Positions 62,810 to 64,000 of a stretch of 64,000 nt of DNA are shown piece by piece. The stretch spans positions 17,267,767-17,331,766 of the forward strand of contig NC_087171.1 of assembly GCF_035594125.1 (NCBI RefSeq), written 5' to 3'. Below the pieces are notes generated by a model. The model was given only the letters and a program-made list of their open reading frames with translations. It was not told where the DNA came from and searched no databases. Numbering within the stretch: the stretch's first letter is position 1; the number at the start of each line of letters is the position of its first letter. The stretch is from Scylla paramamosain. Taxonomy: Eukaryota > Arthropoda > Malacostraca > Decapoda > Portunidae. The position numbers were made by a program, and so were the translations under genes.

Positions 62810-64000
62810 TAATATATGGAGTGGCGGGAATGTTTCATTACTTTGCTCATACATGTAGAATTAATCCAAAATAATCAAATCAACCTGTTTCTAATACTTT
62901 AGCAATCATCTTCCCTCCTCCTCCTCCTCCTCCTCCTCTTCCTCTTCCTCTTCTTCTTCTTCCTCTTCTCTTTCTTTCCATCTCTCTTCCTCTTTTCCTT
63001 CCTCTCCATGTCCCTGTGCTGTGATCCTTTCCTTCTCTTGCGCCAAATGACATGCTTACTCACTCTAGCAGCTAATATATTATTATCATTCTTACAATAA
63101 CACATCTCTTAGTACTTGTGCATAATATTCCTTGTTCCTCTTCCTTCTCCTCACATAATTCAATTTCCCTTTGCTCCCCTTTTCTTCCTATTCCTCCACC
63201 TCCACCTTTCTTTAACTCCTACACCTCCATCCTTTCTCATCACCTTTCCCCCCACGCCTGACGTCCCAGGAGATTGCACAACACATAGCACTGCGTCGAG
63301 ACATCTAGGGCTGCGACTCTCCCCACCTGGGCCTCCTGTGTCTACGTAACCCTGAGGCGACATGTGCACTAATCCCATGAGCTTCCATTTGTCATCAGTC
63401 GAAAATAGCAGTTTGTTGGATGATTTATTAATGAAGTTCATCTGTATATCCATGTTACGCCCTCCGTATCTCAGCACTTGTTAAGGATGAGTTGGTGCAG
63501 ATGGGATTGCTGTAAGTGAGATTCTTTTTTTGTATACGCGTATGTATGTGCCCTTCGAGACAACGTAGAGATTATTGATGACTCGGGAGCAGGATGGTGG
63601 TGATAGTAGATCGGGTGTAGGCGGTGGTGGTGGTGGTGGTGGTGGCAAGAAGGAGAAGACAGACCATGTGTGTGTATGGGCGTTTATATGAAAGCATGGG
63701 ATAAAATATTAATGGAAACGTAACCTTCTTTGAGAAAACTTTCCTCCTATTAAATCAGCGTTGAGTTATCCTGATTTCCCCACACTGAAGCTTTGGCGTC
63801 GTGTTCTGCTCACCGACCTTCATCTAGCACGACCTCTCCTTAATGGCCAGGCAGGTGGTGGCGATTAGAGGCACCGGAGCCAATTTCACAGCGACTCCCC
63901 CTGGGATGCTGTACGAGCCCCTGGTGGTGAAGGGGAGCGGATGAGGAAGGCGGGAAGGGAGCGCTCTAATAGGAATGACTGAGGCAGAGTCGGATAGAGA
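61736..64000. other. no gene seen to the right edge
   Basis: Unique sequence, with an A/G/C-rich GACA/GAGA-like stretch at 62270-62350 and a C/T-rich stretch at 63140-63260. A 33-codon frame near 63844-63945 is too short to call. Confidence 0.45.
62742..62960. repeat. (AG)n and (CCT)n
   Basis: (AG)n 62742-62801 followed by a G run; (CCT)n then (CTT)n at 62914-62960. A (GGT)n run lies at about 63620-63645. Confidence 0.95.

Noticed and set aside
63844..63945. A 33-codon frame (MARQVVAIRGTGANF...)
   Set aside because: Too short, with no splice signal or context to distinguish it from chance.

Overview
The window looks like non-coding-rich chromosomal DNA from an arthropod, most likely a decapod crustacean. 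The grounds are: no bacterial-type gene packing; single coding exons bounded by GT/AG splice signals and separated by kilobases; a very high load of long, pure dinucleotide arrays (hand tally about 7-8 kb, roughly 12% of the window); a poly-A-tailed non-LTR retrotransposon fragment; a hAT-type MITE; tRNA-derived SINE-like units; and a short (TTAGG)n tract, the arthropod telomere motif. The species assignment is inference. Most long open frames in the window are translations of (CT)n, (AG)n, (GT)n, (AC)n or (AT)n and are not genes.

Coding content is sparse and on the + strand. Two well-formed internal exons lie at 28936-29075 and 35524-35589; the first ends and the second begins in phase 0, so they join cleanly. 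A large 5' coding exon lies at 39854-40882 (343 codons). It has a good start context, a TATA-like box about 120 bp upstream, proline-rich and acidic segments, and a three-times-repeated LYS motif. It also ends in phase 0. Exon 35524-35589 and the large exon could therefore splice to the same downstream exon, which suggests one long gene with alternative N-termini that continues beyond this window. I do not recognise the protein. A speculative chain of small exons (38613, 41873, 51318, 54534) is phase-compatible and is reported with low confidence.

Layout: 1-2.9 kb holds a diverged tandem duplication with arrays. 2.9-14.7 kb is repeat-rich with no recognised gene. A 556-bp hAT MITE is at 14.77-15.32 kb. 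A family of related units beside GT arrays is at 17.5-18.2 kb. 19-28 kb is arrays plus degenerate minisatellites. 28.9-41 kb is the gene region, with a SINE-like insertion at 33.85 kb. A 5'-truncated reverse-transcriptase element (minus strand) lies at 45.39-46.24 kb, and a relic of the same 3' tail lies about 80 bp after the donor of the large exon. A second SINE-like unit is at 48.0 kb. 49-64 kb is again dominated by arrays and purine-rich minisatellites. A dispersed repeat family has three copies (about 0.53, 27.1 and 46.5 kb).

No CRISPR array, intact rRNA or tRNA gene, or defence or biosynthetic system was seen. The best candidates for something undescribed are the unnamed multi-exon gene and the large facing AG/CT arrays.
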